The notes under the pieces: model-generated
Seen by the model: only the letters and a program-made list of their open reading frames with translations
The model's database searches: none
Told to the model about the DNA's origin: nothing
Translations under genes and position numbers: made by a program
From: Leptolyngbya sp. NIES-3755
Lineage (GTDB): Bacteria > Cyanobacteriota > Cyanobacteriia > Leptolyngbyales > Leptolyngbyaceae
Length of the DNA: 64,000 nt
Assembly: GCA_001548435.1 (NCBI GenBank)
Contig: AP017308.1
Span: 4,535,030 to 4,599,029 of the forward strand
Direction of reading: 5' to 3'
Shown: positions 45,328 through 55,581 of the stretch, in pieces
Layout of the letters: each line of letters begins with the position of its first letter
Position numbering within the stretch: the stretch's first letter is position 1

Positions 45328-46842
45328 GTGAAAAGCGTCAATCAACAACGTCCAATTAAGAAGAAAGCCCAGCCCAATAAACCCAAAGCGGCACAACCGA
45401 CAAAAGCGGGACAATCCCCCAAACCGGGACAACTCCGCAAGAAAAAACCCGCAAAGCGATCGAACAAGATGCGATTGCTGTTTATGGCGCTTTCTCTCAG
45501 TGGGATCGCGATGATTTCTGCCACCGCTGGCGCTCTTCTCGCAGTTTCCCTCGCCAGTACGCCTTTGATGCAGCGACAACTCTCGGCTTCTGAAGCGTCA
45601 ATTTTCGGAAAGGGCGATCGCTTTTCCACCCGAATGAGTTTGCAACTCCCCGCCCTCACCCGCCCAGTCAATATTCTCGTTCTCGGTACAAAAGTCCTCA
45701 CAACCGATGTCAACAATGCACCCGCTCACCTCAAGAACCTTCCCTATCATGCGTTGGTCAACTCGTTCGAGGGCTTAACCGATACGATGTTATTGCTCCG
45801 ATTTGATCCGGAGAACAAAAAAGTCGTGGTGATGTCGATTCCGCGTGATACTCGTACCTACATCGCCGATCACGGCATGACCAAGATCAATGAAGCGAAC
45901 TATTATGGCGGTCCTGCGCTCAGTGCCAAATCGGTGAGTGAATTGCTTGGGGGAGTCGGTATCGATCGATATATCACGATCAACGTCCAGGGCGTTCAAG
46001 CGCTCGTCGATGCCCTCGGTGGCGTAACGGTTCACGTCCCCAAAGATATGAAGTACCAGGACGATAGCCAACGTCTCTACATCAATCTCAAAGCTGGACG
46101 GCAAGAGTTAGATGGCAATAAAGTGCTACAACTCTTACGTTATCGGCATGACGAAAATGGCGACATCGGACGAATTCAGCGTCAACAGATGGTCATGCGT
46201 GCCTTAATGGAACAGACGTTGAATCCTTCCACTGTTGCTCGTTTTCCAAGCTTGTTGGGGGTTGTACAATCTCATATCGATACAAATCTCACGGTCGAAG
46301 AATTGGTCGCACTGACGGGATTTGCCTCGCAGGTGAATCGATCGAATACCAAAATGCTAATGGTTCCCGGTCAGTTTAGCTCTCCAGGCGAATATAAAGC
46401 GAGCTACTGGTTGCCGAATCCCGATCGCATTAAAGGCATGATGGCGCAGTACTTCAATTTCGGGACTTCCAGCTTAGAATCTCCTGAGCCTGGATCAATT
46501 AAAGTCGCAATTCAAGACAGCACCAAACAGTCCAAAAGTGTCGAAACCGCGATGTCTGCATTAACCAAAGCAGGCTATGGGAACGTTTACGAAGGTCAAG
46601 AATGGAGCGAACCACTCAGCGTCACTCGAATTGTGGCTGAATGGGGCGACGTGGCGAGTGCTGAAGCGATTCGACGTGCATTGGGCTTTGGCGAAGTGCG
46701 AATCGAGAATACGGGAGATCTGCAATCGGATGTCACGGTTCAACTCGGTCGAGATGCCTTACAGCCGAGAAAGCCTGTTAAGCGATCGACTTCAGATCCA
46801 ACTTCAGCCACACCGCAACCCGCGAATAAACCCTCAAACTAA
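45328..46842 (+). CDS. LytR-CpsA-Psr (LCP) family ligase
   Basis: About 504 residues. A Lys/Pro-rich cytoplasmic tail (1-50) precedes one membrane helix (LLFMALSLSGIAMISATAGA), then the LCP catalytic domain with PVNILVLGTK, DTMLLLRFDPENKK, MSIPRDTRTYI and LLRYRHDENGDIGRIQRQQ; the Arg and Asp residues that bind the pyrophosphate lipid are present. A LytR_C domain follows (IKVAIQDSTKQSKS to VTVQLG). LCP enzymes join undecaprenyl-linked glycopolymers to the cell wall. The GTG at 45328 has GAGGG at good spacing; an ATG at 45316 and a TTG at 45256 are in frame. Confidence 0.9.
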   Translation: MKSVNQQRPIKKKAQPNKPKAAQPTKAGQSPKPGQLRKKKPAKRSNKMRLLFMALSLSGIAMISATAGALLAVSLASTPLMQRQLSASEASIFGKGDRFSTRMSLQLPALTRPVNILVLGTKVLTTDVNNAPAHLKNLPYHALVNSFEGLTDTMLLLRFDPENKKVVVMSIPRDTRTYIADHGMTKINEANYYGGPALSAKSVSELLGGVGIDRYITINVQGVQALVDALGGVTVHVPKDMKYQDDSQRLYINLKAGRQELDGNKVLQLLRYRHDENGDIGRIQRQQMVMRALMEQTLNPSTVARFPSLLGVVQSHIDTNLTVEELVALTGFASQVNRSNTKMLMVPGQFSSPGEYKASYWLPNPDRIKGMMAQYFNFGTSSLESPEPGSIKVAIQDSTKQSKSVETAMSALTKAGYGNVYEGQEWSEPLSVTRIVAEWGDVASAEAIRRALGFGEVRIENTGDLQSDVTVQLGRDALQPRKPVKRSTSDPTSATPQPANKPSN

Positions 46843-46848
46843 TGTTCT

Positions 46849-46950
46849 ATGAATACACTAGAGCGATTTCGAGGATGTTTACTGGGACTTGCGATCGGCG
46901 ATGCTGTCGGAACAACGGTTGAATTTAACGCGATGAAATTACTGATTTAG
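46849..46950 (+). pseudogene. Remnant of an ADP-ribosylglycohydrolase gene
   Basis: A 33-codon frame starting 6 bases after the LCP stop. The peptide begins MNTLERFRGCLLGLAIGDAV and continues GTTVEF, the exact N-terminal signature of ADP-ribosylglycohydrolases (DraG/ARH family). It then breaks off into a stop. Full-length members have about 260-350 residues, and no further family motif follows before the next gene. It is a deleted or truncated gene. Confidence 0.8.
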
Positions 46951-47037
46951 TCGATCGATTGTATGCAGCGACCTCTCAAAATTAAACAGGGGATTCAGCG
47001 CTAAACTAAGACCAGAGAGCCTTTAGGATTAGGACTG

Positions 47038-47691
47038 ATGACTGTTTCCCCTCCATCTGCCTCAACTCGATCGCGCCTCTACACACCAGAGGAATACCTT
47101 GCGTTGGAAGATCAAGCCGACTTCCGCAGCGAATACCGACAAGGAGAAATTATTCCAATGGCAGGCGGAACAACCAATCACAACCGAATTGCACGAAATG
47201 TAAGTGCAGAGCTACATTTTGCCTCAAAGGCGCAAGATGAGTTTGAGAACTTTATTGGTGATGTAAAACTATGGGTTCCTCAAGAGCAGCTTTACACCTA
47301 TCCAGATGTGATGGTTGTTGTGGGCGAAGTTGAATACTACAACAATCGTCAAGATATTATTTTGAATCCTCAAGTGATTATCGAAGTGTTATCAAAATCG
47401 ACTGAGGACTACGACCCTTGCGGTATCTGCGAAGCAGCGCGCTTAGGCAAATTCACCATTTATCGCACGATTCCCAGTTTTGTTGAGTACGTTCTAATTA
47501 ATCAAAACCGAGTTCAGATTGAGCATTTCACAAAGCAAGCCGCGAAACGTTGGTCGCTTCAAGATATCGATGCAGACGATCGAGAACTGAAACTTGAAAG
47601 CATTCCCTTCACAATGAGTTTGGATGAGATCTATCGAAAAGTGAACTTCGCGAACGCTGAACCAAGTCAGAAAGATGTCTTGAACGAGTAA
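47038..47691 (+). CDS. Uma2 family endonuclease-like protein with a small internal insert
   Basis: A 217-residue Uma2 (DUF820) protein. Core blocks are YTPEEYLALED near the N-terminus, YTYPDVMVVVG (first Asp) and PQVIIEVLSKSTEDYD (Glu/Lys core). Next to this core the usual short turn before the KFxxYRTIPSFVEYVLI segment is replaced by PCGICEAARLG, about 8 residues longer than typical, which looks like a short in-frame DNA insertion (around 47415-47442). The reading frame is intact. Function of the family is unknown. Confidence 0.88.
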   Translation: MTVSPPSASTRSRLYTPEEYLALEDQADFRSEYRQGEIIPMAGGTTNHNRIARNVSAELHFASKAQDEFENFIGDVKLWVPQEQLYTYPDVMVVVGEVEYYNNRQDIILNPQVIIEVLSKSTEDYDPCGICEAARLGKFTIYRTIPSFVEYVLINQNRVQIEHFTKQAAKRWSLQDIDADDRELKLESIPFTMSLDEIYRKVNFANAEPSQKDVLNE

Positions 47692-47719
47692 AGAGCGATC
47701 GTATTTGTCGATCGCTCTT
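47691..47719. terminator. Bidirectional terminator between Uma2 and eno
   Basis: A perfect 11-base-pair inverted repeat, AAGAGCGATCG / CGATCGCTCTT, with a 7-base loop. It starts at the last base of the Uma2 stop codon and lies between convergent genes. TTCATTGTCTTTA follows on the plus strand. The stem contains HIP1-type sequence. Confidence 0.75.
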
Positions 47720-47727
47720 CATTGTCT

Positions 47728-49065
<1,338 letters not shown>

Positions 49066-49276
49066 TCAATTTTTGCCTTTGCTTAGGATACGACCTTCCT
49101 GTTCCATTCTTGTAGCGAGCTTCACGATCGCGGTCTCAAACTCATGGAAAAGTCTTCGGGATCAAGCGTTAGAAACGAACTCGATCGGCTAAAAGTGACC
49201 TGACGGATGGTAAAGTCTGCTTATTCTTGCGATCGATGCTAAAAGATTGTAATGAGGTTGTTTTGAGAGAGTTAAG

Positions 49277-49447
49277 ATGAGTCAATCGATCGAATGGACA
49301 CCCGAAGCAGAAGCGAAATTAAAAGAAATTCCCTTTTTTGTGCGTCCAGCAGCCCGGAAAAAGATTGAGAAGTTCGCTCAAGAAATGGGAGCCACGCAAA
49401 TTACGCCGGACATCTACGATCAAGCAAAACAGAGATTCGGCAGTTAA
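49277..49447 (+). CDS. PCP-reductase-like mini-protein
   Basis: A 56-residue protein too short for most gene callers. It begins MSQSIEWTPEAEAKLKEIPF and contains FVRPAARKKIEKFAQEMG and ITPDIYDQA. This is the PCP_red domain, which also forms the C-terminus of the ChlB subunit of light-independent protochlorophyllide reductase. Stand-alone copies are widespread in cyanobacteria and have no settled role. A GAGAGAGTTAAG sequence precedes the ATG at 49277. Confidence 0.88.
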   Translation: MSQSIEWTPEAEAKLKEIPFFVRPAARKKIEKFAQEMGATQITPDIYDQAKQRFGS

Positions 49448-49582
49448 AACCGACAAGCCCCGAAGTTTTGCAAAGTCGATCGATGAATGGTGATCACAGC
49501 AGTTAGATAGACGGATTGTTCTCTTAAGTTGCGTTTCTAAACAATTGACTTGCTCAAGCAACATTAAACACGATCGAGTTCT

Positions 49583-49625
49583 GTGTATTACGGAACTAAA
49601 CCCCAAGCCGCAGCACTCTTAGTAT
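49583..49625 (+). promoter_or_regulatory. Possible NtcA-activated promoter of glnN
   Basis: GTGTATTACGGAAC (49583-49596) fits the relaxed NtcA pattern GTN10AC with two deviations from GTAN8TAC. A TAGTAT -10 box starts 23 bases later, the normal NtcA spacing. glnN genes of cyanobacteria are known NtcA targets. The leader would be about 570 bases, which is long, so confidence is low. Confidence 0.25.
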
Positions 49626-49888
49626 CAATTATTGCAGACTGTACCCGGACTATGAACTTATGAGAAGTTTTCGGTTTTTCTCAATAATAGTGATTTGTGA
49701 TACAAACAACTCATTCTTCTGTTTCTACTATGGGCGAGTGCAAAAACCTTTAATCGTATCAAAACTTTGAAGGCTAGAACTTTGAGGATGATTGCTTGTT
49801 ACATCTGTGAGACCTACTGTCAGACTGTAGCCTTTAGCTGTGTCTGAGAAGCGCTTTCTGGCAAGTTAGAAAAGGTTGCTCGATCGAT

Positions 49889-49922
49889 GAAAGCTTCCCC
49901 CATTGGGGTCGCTAGAGCTTTC
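49889..49922. repeat. Two-level hairpin upstream of glnN
   Basis: GAAAGCT pairs with AGCTTTC, enclosing an inner CCCC / GGGG stem with a three-base loop. Such folds occur at ends of IS200/IS605-type elements and in structured RNAs, but no transposase is next to it. Confidence 0.4.
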
Positions 49923-50197
49923 ATTGCTGTGTAAGCTAAATTTGACTTGCTCGTTTGCATTCCCTTGTCAGACCTTTCCTAAACGGAAGGTGGTAGGAAG
50001 GGAGACGATAGATTCCGCTCCCTCTACCTTTTTGAAGTCTCGTGTATGGAATGCCCTTTAACAATAGGAATCGCTCTAAAACTGGATTAGCCACATCTTG
50101 GGTAAAGTGCCCTACACGACTTCGGATAGCTCTGTTCGCTCTCCCGAAATGAACAATTTTTTGCACCGTCTGTTTACTAAGTTTGAGGAAGTTTTTT

Positions 50198-52369
50198 ATG
50201 ACCCATGAATTGAGAGTGAAAGCAATCCAGCAAGTCATCGATCGATCCCCGTTACCGCCCAAAGTTCCCTCACGGCTTGAAGCAATCTGGGCAACGGATG
50301 TATTCACTCTGAGCAAGATGCAAGCTTGTTTGCCCAAAGATGTGTTCAAATCATTGCAACACACCATTAAAACAGGTGGCAAGCTTGATGTCTCTGTTGC
50401 AGGGATTGTTGCGGCTGCAATGAAAGATTGGGCAATTTCAAAAGGGGCATTGTACTATGCTCACGTGTTTTACCCGCTAACGAATGCAACTGCCGAAAAA
50501 CACGATGGTTTTATCTCAGTTCAAAGTGATGGGTCTGTGATTTCTGAATTCACTGGAAAAGTTCTTGTACAAGGTGAACCGGATGGATCATCTTTTCCAA
50601 ATGGTGGATTGAGAGCGACGAATGCAGCACGGGGTTATACGGCTTGGGATGTTACCAGTCCAGCTTATGTGATGGAAACGGACAATGGTGTGACGTTGTG
50701 CATTCCAACGGTGTTCGTCTCTTGGACCGGGGAAGCACTGGATAAGAAAACGCCATTACTACGATCGATTTCCGCCATGAATAAAGCGGCAACTCGTGTT
50801 CTTAAACAGTTAGGCTATACCGATGTTGCACCGGTCAATTCAAGCTGTGGGGCTGAGCAAGAGTATTTCTTAGTCGATGCTCATTTTGCTCACAATCGCC
50901 CTGATCTATTGCTCACAGGTCGCACTCTGTTTGGTAAGTCTCCCGCCAAAGGTCAGCAGTTCGATGATCACTACTTTGGAGCAATTCCAGAGCGTGTTCA
51001 AGTTTTCATGCAAGATGTAGAAGAAAAGCTTTACCGATTAGGCATTCCTGCAAAAACGAGACATAACGAAGTTGCGCCTGGACAATTTGAAATTGCACCA
51101 TTTTTTGAAGCTGCAAACGTTGCTAGTGATCACCAACAGTTGATCATGACCATTCTCAAAACCACTGCCAAGAAACATGGTTTTATGTGTTTGCTGCACG
51201 AGAAGCCGTTTGCGGGTGTGAATGGTTCTGGAAAGCACGTGAACTGGTCAGTTGGGAATCCAACCCAAGGCAATTTACTTGATCCCGGTGATACTCCTCA
51301 CAAGAATCTACAGTTTCTTCTGTTCTGCGGTGCAGTGATTCGAGGTGTACACAAGTATGGTGCATTGTTACGAGCAGTAGTCGCAACCGCAAGTAATGAT
51401 CATCGTCTGGGTGCAAACGAAGCGCCACCTGCAATCATTTCGGTCTATCTTGGAACACAGCTAGAGGAAGTATTCGAGCAGATTGCCAAAGGGGAAGTAA
51501 AAGATTCGGCACATGGCGGAATGATGGATTTGGGTGTGGATACTTTGCCTGTGTTTGTGAAAGATCCAGGCGATCGTAATCGAACTTCTCCATTCGCGTT
51601 CACCGGCAACCGGTTTGAATTCCGCGCCGTTGGCTCTGGACAATCGGTTTCAGGTCCCTTAGTGGCGATGAACACGGTTTTAGCAGATTCGCTAACTTGG
51701 GTCGGTGACAAGCTAGAGGCTGAACTTGCAAAAGGCACTGAATTAGGGGTTGCGGTGTTTGCCATTCTCAAAGAAGTGATGGACAATCACAGTGCTGTCA
51801 TCTTCGGGGGTGATGGCTACTCTGAAGAATGGCACAAGATGGCAGTCGAAGAGCGAGGCTTACCGAATCTACGAACGACTGCGGATGCGTTACCGGTTCT
51901 GAAGCAACCAGAGATTGAGGAATTGTTCGATCGATTGGGAATTCTCACGCCCGTTGAACTCGAAAGCCGCTTCGATGTCTATGCCGAGCAGTATATTCAA
52001 TCGATCGAGGTTGAAGCCAAACTGGTCGTGAGCATGGCGAAGACGATCATCTATCCTTCAGCAGTGCGCTACTTATCTGACTTGGGAAGTGCGATCGCAA
52101 CGGTGAGCAGTATCGGACTTTCATTAGACAAAGAAACGGCTGAGAAAGTCGCAACTCTGATTCAATCGATGATGGATAACGTCAGCAAGCTCAGTGCAGC
52201 AATGAAACAGCATGATTTTGAGACCGTTGAAGCTCATATGCAGTACTGTGCTCAAACGATTCGTCCGCTGATGGATAAAGTGCGCGAGTGTGCGGATGCC
52301 CTTGAAGGCGAGATTGCTGATGATCTGTGGCTCTTGCCGACCTATCAAGAAATGCTGTTTGTGAAATAG
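50198..52369 (+). CDS. glnN: Glutamine synthetase type III
   Basis: A 723-residue GSIII, much longer than GlnA. It contains the type III signature region [19 protein letters not shown], the ammonium/metal-site blocks [14 protein letters not shown] and [16 protein letters not shown], and the ATP-site block [16 protein letters not shown]. It makes glutamine from glutamate, ammonia and ATP. In cyanobacteria GSIII is induced under nitrogen limitation. GAGGAAG precedes the ATG at 50198, which is preferred over the TTG at 50183. A strong terminator follows at 52391. Confidence 0.97.
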   Translation: MTHELRVKAIQQVIDRSPLPPKVPSRLEAIWATDVFTLSKMQACLPKDVFKSLQHTIKTGGKLDVSVAGIVAAAMKDWAISKGALYYAHVFYPLTNATAEKHDGFISVQSDGSVISEFTGKVLVQGEPDGSSFPNGGLRATNAARGYTAWDVTSPAYVMETDNGVTLCIPTVFVSWTGEALDKKTPLLRSISAMNKAATRVLKQLGYTDVAPVNSSCGAEQEYFLVDAHFAHNRPDLLLTGRTLFGKSPAKGQQFDDHYFGAIPERVQVFMQDVEEKLYRLGIPAKTRHNEVAPGQFEIAPFFEAANVASDHQQLIMTILKTTAKKHGFMCLLHEKPFAGVNGSGKHVNWSVGNPTQGNLLDPGDTPHKNLQFLLFCGAVIRGVHKYGALLRAVVATASNDHRLGANEAPPAIISVYLGTQLEEVFEQIAKGEVKDSAHGGMMDLGVDTLPVFVKDPGDRNRTSPFAFTGNRFEFRAVGSGQSVSGPLVAMNTVLADSLTWVGDKLEAELAKGTELGVAVFAILKEVMDNHSAVIFGGDGYSEEWHKMAVEERGLPNLRTTADALPVLKQPEIEELFDRLGILTPVELESRFDVYAEQYIQSIEVEAKLVVSMAKTIIYPSAVRYLSDLGSAIATVSSIGLSLDKETAEKVATLIQSMMDNVSKLSAAMKQHDFETVEAHMQYCAQTIRPLMDKVRECADALEGEIADDLWLLPTYQEMLFVK

Positions 52370-52390
52370 TTCTAAATGATTGGATGATTG

Positions 52391-52418
52391 CCCTCCGACT
52401 CTGCTTGGAGGGTTTTTT
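52391..52418 (+). terminator. Rho-independent terminator of glnN
   Basis: CCCTCC / GGAGGG stem with a 10-base loop followed by six T residues, 21 bases after the glnN stop. Confidence 0.88.
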
Positions 52419-52456
52419 GTTTTAAAATGCGAGAAGTACACGAGGGCGGCTGTGCC

Positions 52457-53032
52457 ATGAATTTACCGACGCTGAAACGGTTCACGATCGAGGAATATCA
52501 CCGATTAACCGAGTTGGGATTTTTCCAGGAAGACGATCGGGTTGAACTCATTCGAGGACAATTAATTCACATGGCAGCAAAAGGCACAGCGCATTCCGTT
52601 TGTAGCACTGAGTTGAATCGTCACCTGACTCGACTCATTGGCGATCGAGCAATCCTTCGCGGACAAGAGCCGATTACATTACCGAATGACGGAGAACCAG
52701 AGCCTGATTTTGCCATTGTTCAAAATCGATCAGATCGGTATCTTACAGCGCATCCAAGCCCCGAAGACGTTTTGCTGCTGATTGAGATTTCAGATTCTTC
52801 CTTAAACTATGACCAAGGAACGAAACTAGAACTGTATGCAGAGGATGGAATTCAGCACTATTGGATCTTCAATTTGGTCGATCTCGTTCTTGAAATGTAC
52901 AGCGAACCGTATCAAAAATCAGTCTCCGAATTTGGCTATCGAGTGAAGCGAATTGCACTGCCGACTGAGCGAGTGAAGTTGCCTGAGTTTGAGGAATTGT
53001 GGTTGGATTTGTCGATCGCTTTCCGAGTGTGA
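52457..53032 (+). CDS. Uma2 family endonuclease-like protein
   Basis: A 191-residue Uma2 (DUF820) protein. It starts MNLPTLKRFTIEEYHRLTEL, with EDDRVELIRGQLI, the core Asp in EPEPDFAIVQ and the Glu in DVLLLIEISDSSLNYD followed by KLELYAEDGIQHYWIFNL. It is the third Uma2 gene of the window and the most canonical in length. The start at 52457 avoids overlap with the glnN terminator. folK begins 8 bases after its stop, so they may be co-transcribed. Confidence 0.9.
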   Translation: MNLPTLKRFTIEEYHRLTELGFFQEDDRVELIRGQLIHMAAKGTAHSVCSTELNRHLTRLIGDRAILRGQEPITLPNDGEPEPDFAIVQNRSDRYLTAHPSPEDVLLLIEISDSSLNYDQGTKLELYAEDGIQHYWIFNLVDLVLEMYSEPYQKSVSEFGYRVKRIALPTERVKLPEFEELWLDLSIAFRV

Positions 53033-53039
53033 CTGTCTA

Positions 53040-53510
53040 ATGAAATATGCGATCGCGTTTGGCAGTAATTTAGGCGATTCTCAAACCATTCTAGAATCTG
53101 CACTCAATCGATTCGAGAACATTATTGCTCGATCGTCCTGGTATCAAACCAAAGCAGTGACGCTGCCGGGTAGTTCTCCGCAGCCAGATTACATCAATGG
53201 TGCAGCAATTCTTGAAACCAAGTCAGAGCCTCTGGAACTGTTGGCGAAACTTCAGCAAATTGAAGCCGAATTTGGGCGGGTGCGATACCAAAAATGGGAT
53301 GCTCGTACTCTTGACTTAGATATCCTCCTCGTTGATGATGTAGTATTCCAAACCGAGACGCTTGAGATTCCCCATCCTCGGATGAGCGATCGCGCTTTTG
53401 TGCTCGTGCCATTGGCTGAGATTGCCCCCGATTGGAGACATCCTATTTTGAATTGTTCGATCGCTGAACTGCTTCAATCTGTCGATGCTTCGGATGTGAA
53501 AAAGCTCTGA
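53040..53510 (+). CDS. folK: 2-amino-4-hydroxy-6-hydroxymethyldihydropteridine diphosphokinase
   Basis: A 156-residue HPPK. It begins KYAIAFGSNLGDSQ, has SSWYQTKAVTLPG and the signature RYQKWDARTLDLDILLVDD with the catalytic acidic residues, then IPHPRMSDRAFVLVPLAEI. It transfers pyrophosphate from ATP to the pterin in folate synthesis. The Nudix gene follows about 30 bases downstream. The ATG at 53040 begins at the conserved N-terminus, so longer frames are not used. Confidence 0.96.
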   Translation: MKYAIAFGSNLGDSQTILESALNRFENIIARSSWYQTKAVTLPGSSPQPDYINGAAILETKSEPLELLAKLQQIEAEFGRVRYQKWDARTLDLDILLVDDVVFQTETLEIPHPRMSDRAFVLVPLAEIAPDWRHPILNCSIAELLQSVDASDVKKL

Positions 53511-53541
53511 GTCTCTTTTGCCCTTCACCATTTTTAGAGTC

Positions 53542-54096
53542 ATGCGTCTCGGATCAGAACCTCCTCAACTGCTCAAACAGCGTCTTTTGTACAAAGGACG
53601 AAAGTTTAACTTTGAAGTGAATAGTCTCAGATTGCCGAATAAATCAGAAGGCGATTGGGAATGTATTCGGCATCCGGGCGGCGCTTTAGTGATCCCCGTG
53701 ACAACGGATGGCAAGTTAGTGCTGGTGAAACAGTATCGGTTCGCGGTACAGCGAAGATTGTATGAGTTTCCGGCAGGAACCTTAGAACAGGGAGAAGATC
53801 CGCTCGAAACGGTACAGCGAGAAGTTCAGGAAGAAACGGGCTACGCTTCAGAGAATTGGAAAAAGCTGGGAGAGTTCTTTTTAGCTCCGGGCTATTCGGA
53901 TGAAGTGATCTATGCGTTTCTGGCGACCGAGGCGACACCTGTTGAGAATCCGCCTGCTCAAGACGAAGACGAAGATATTGAAACAGTGTTAATGACTCCA
54001 CAAGAAGTTGAATCTGCGATCTACGCTGGAGATATTGCAGATTCTAAGTCGATTTCGAGCTTCTTATTGGCACGTCCACTGTTGGTTGATTCTTAA
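53542..54096 (+). CDS. Nudix hydrolase (ADP-ribose pyrophosphatase type)
   Basis: A 184-residue Nudix enzyme. The Nudix box GTLEQGEDPLETVQREVQEE is complete, followed by TGYASENWKKLGEFFLAPGY, a block common in ADP-sugar pyrophosphatases. It likely hydrolyses ADP-ribose or related nucleotide sugars. A frame from 53518 (TTG) would add 8 residues. The photolyase gene follows 3 bases after the stop, so folK, this gene and phr form a likely operon. Confidence 0.92.
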   Translation: MRLGSEPPQLLKQRLLYKGRKFNFEVNSLRLPNKSEGDWECIRHPGGALVIPVTTDGKLVLVKQYRFAVQRRLYEFPAGTLEQGEDPLETVQREVQEETGYASENWKKLGEFFLAPGYSDEVIYAFLATEATPVENPPAQDEDEDIETVLMTPQEVESAIYAGDIADSKSISSFLLARPLLVDS

Positions 54097-54099
54097 GTT

Positions 54100-55533
54100 A
54101 TGGATGATTTGATTTTATTTTGGCATCGTCGAGATCTGCGGATTTCGGACAATTTGGGTTTGGCTGCGGCAAAAGAACGATCGAATAAAATTGTCGGGGT
54201 CTTTTGTCTTGATCCGTTGATTCTCGATCGAGATGATGTGGCTCCCGCACGAGTCAAGTACTTGATCGGAAGCCTCGAGTCGTTGCAAGAGCGTTATAAA
54301 GCAGCGGGAAGCGAGCTTCTGATTATTCAGGCTGATCCGAAAGAAGGAATTCCGAAATTAGCTCGATCGCTGAATGCAAAAGCGGTTTTTCTGAATGAAG
54401 ATGTGGAACCCTATGGGCGCGATCGAGATCAAAACGTAACGGCTTCATTAAATGCAATGGGAATCGAAACGCGAACGTTTTGGTCTCAGTTAATGCACTC
54501 ACCTGAAGAAATCAAATCGGGATCAGGTTCGCCTTACACCGTTTATTCGCCCTTTTGGAAGAATTGGAGCCTTCAGAAAAAGACTGCTCCTCCTCCAGAT
54601 CTAGCAGGTGTAGAAGGATTGACCGATGCAGAGCGAGAACAAGCAGAAGGATTGATTCCGCTCCCCTCGGCAAAAGAATTAGGCTATGTGTGGGACAATC
54701 CTTTGATGCTTGATCCGGGTGAAAAAGCGGCGCAAGAACGGTTAGAGGAATTCTGCTCGAATGCAATCTATTCGTATCAGGGGGAACGGAACTTTCCGGC
54801 TCATCCTGGAACCTCGTTGCTCAGTGCAGCTTTGAAGTTTGGTGTGATCGGAGTCCGAACCGTTTGGAGCGCGATCGAGGATGCTGCCCACCGAGGCGAC
54901 ACCGATGATATTCGCGTCTATCGTCAGGAAATTGCTTGGCGCGAATTCTATCAACACGCGATGTATCACTTTCCTGAACTCGCGGACGGGGCTTATCGAG
55001 AAGTATTGAAGAGCTTTCCTTGGGACAATAACGAGCAGTATTTCCAAGCTTGGTGTGAAGGTCGAACGGGATTCCCGATCGTAGATGCTGCAATGCGTCA
55101 GATGAATGAAACCGCTTGGATGCACAATCGCTGTCGAATGATCGTGGCAAGCTTTTTGACCAAGGATCTATTCGTAGATTATCGCTTAGGTGAAAAGTAC
55201 TTTATGCAGCGATTGTATGATGGCGATCTGTCCTCGAACAATGGGGGATGGCAGTGGAGTACGTCGAGCGGAATGGACCCGAAACCGTTGAGAATCTTTA
55301 ATCCAGCAAGTCAGGCGAAAAAGTTTGATGCAGAGGCGGAATATATTCGGGAGTTCTTGCCAGAATTGCGGCATGTGGAAACCGAGGATTTGATTTCGGG
55401 CAAGATTTCAAAGGAAGAACGCGATCGAGCAGGTTATCCAAAGCCAATCATTGATCACAATGTTCAACAGCGGAAATTCAAAGAACGATTTGCAGCACAG
55501 AAAGCAGCGACCGGAGATGGTGGCGGCGATTGA
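54100..55533 (+). CDS. phr: Deoxyribodipyrimidine photolyase (class I)
   Basis: A 477-residue photolyase. The N-terminal antenna domain starts LILFWHRRDLRISDNLGL. The FAD domain has YSYQGERNFPAHPGTSLLS, EIAWREFYQHAMYHFP and ETAWMHNRCRMIVASFLTKD, plus LSSNNGGWQWSTSSG, the region of the conserved tryptophans. It repairs cyclobutane pyrimidine dimers with light. The pattern is closest to cyanobacterial CPD photolyases using an 8-HDF antenna, but antenna type is not proven here. Confidence 0.95.
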   Translation: MDDLILFWHRRDLRISDNLGLAAAKERSNKIVGVFCLDPLILDRDDVAPARVKYLIGSLESLQERYKAAGSELLIIQADPKEGIPKLARSLNAKAVFLNEDVEPYGRDRDQNVTASLNAMGIETRTFWSQLMHSPEEIKSGSGSPYTVYSPFWKNWSLQKKTAPPPDLAGVEGLTDAEREQAEGLIPLPSAKELGYVWDNPLMLDPGEKAAQERLEEFCSNAIYSYQGERNFPAHPGTSLLSAALKFGVIGVRTVWSAIEDAAHRGDTDDIRVYRQEIAWREFYQHAMYHFPELADGAYREVLKSFPWDNNEQYFQAWCEGRTGFPIVDAAMRQMNETAWMHNRCRMIVASFLTKDLFVDYRLGEKYFMQRLYDGDLSSNNGGWQWSTSSGMDPKPLRIFNPASQAKKFDAEAEYIREFLPELRHVETEDLISGKISKEERDRAGYPKPIIDHNVQQRKFKERFAAQKAATGDGGGD

Positions 55534-55581
55534 TTGAGAAAGAGACGCGGTGAAAATTTGTACGATTCGCGTCTCTCTCAA
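55534..55581. terminator. Bidirectional terminator between phr and the protease gene
   Basis: TTGAGA..GAGACGCG pairs with CGCGTCTCTCTCAA across an 18-base loop in the gap between the convergent phr and protease genes. The pairing has two unpaired bases on the left arm. Confidence 0.7.

Larger units (their letters stand above)
49448..50197. other. Long region upstream of glnN, no convincing gene
   Basis: A 750-base stretch without a protein gene I can support. It contains an NtcA-like GTN10AC site with a -10 element and a strong hairpin (both listed). The last 250 bases have an open minus-strand frame into glnN (49936-50382) that shows no known family pattern. The segment may include remains of a mobile element; I cannot confirm this. 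Confidence 0.5.

Noticed and set aside
49936-50382. A 148-codon minus-strand frame overlapping the start of glnN
   Set aside because: Part of it is antisense to the conserved glnN N-terminus and the rest matches no family I know.
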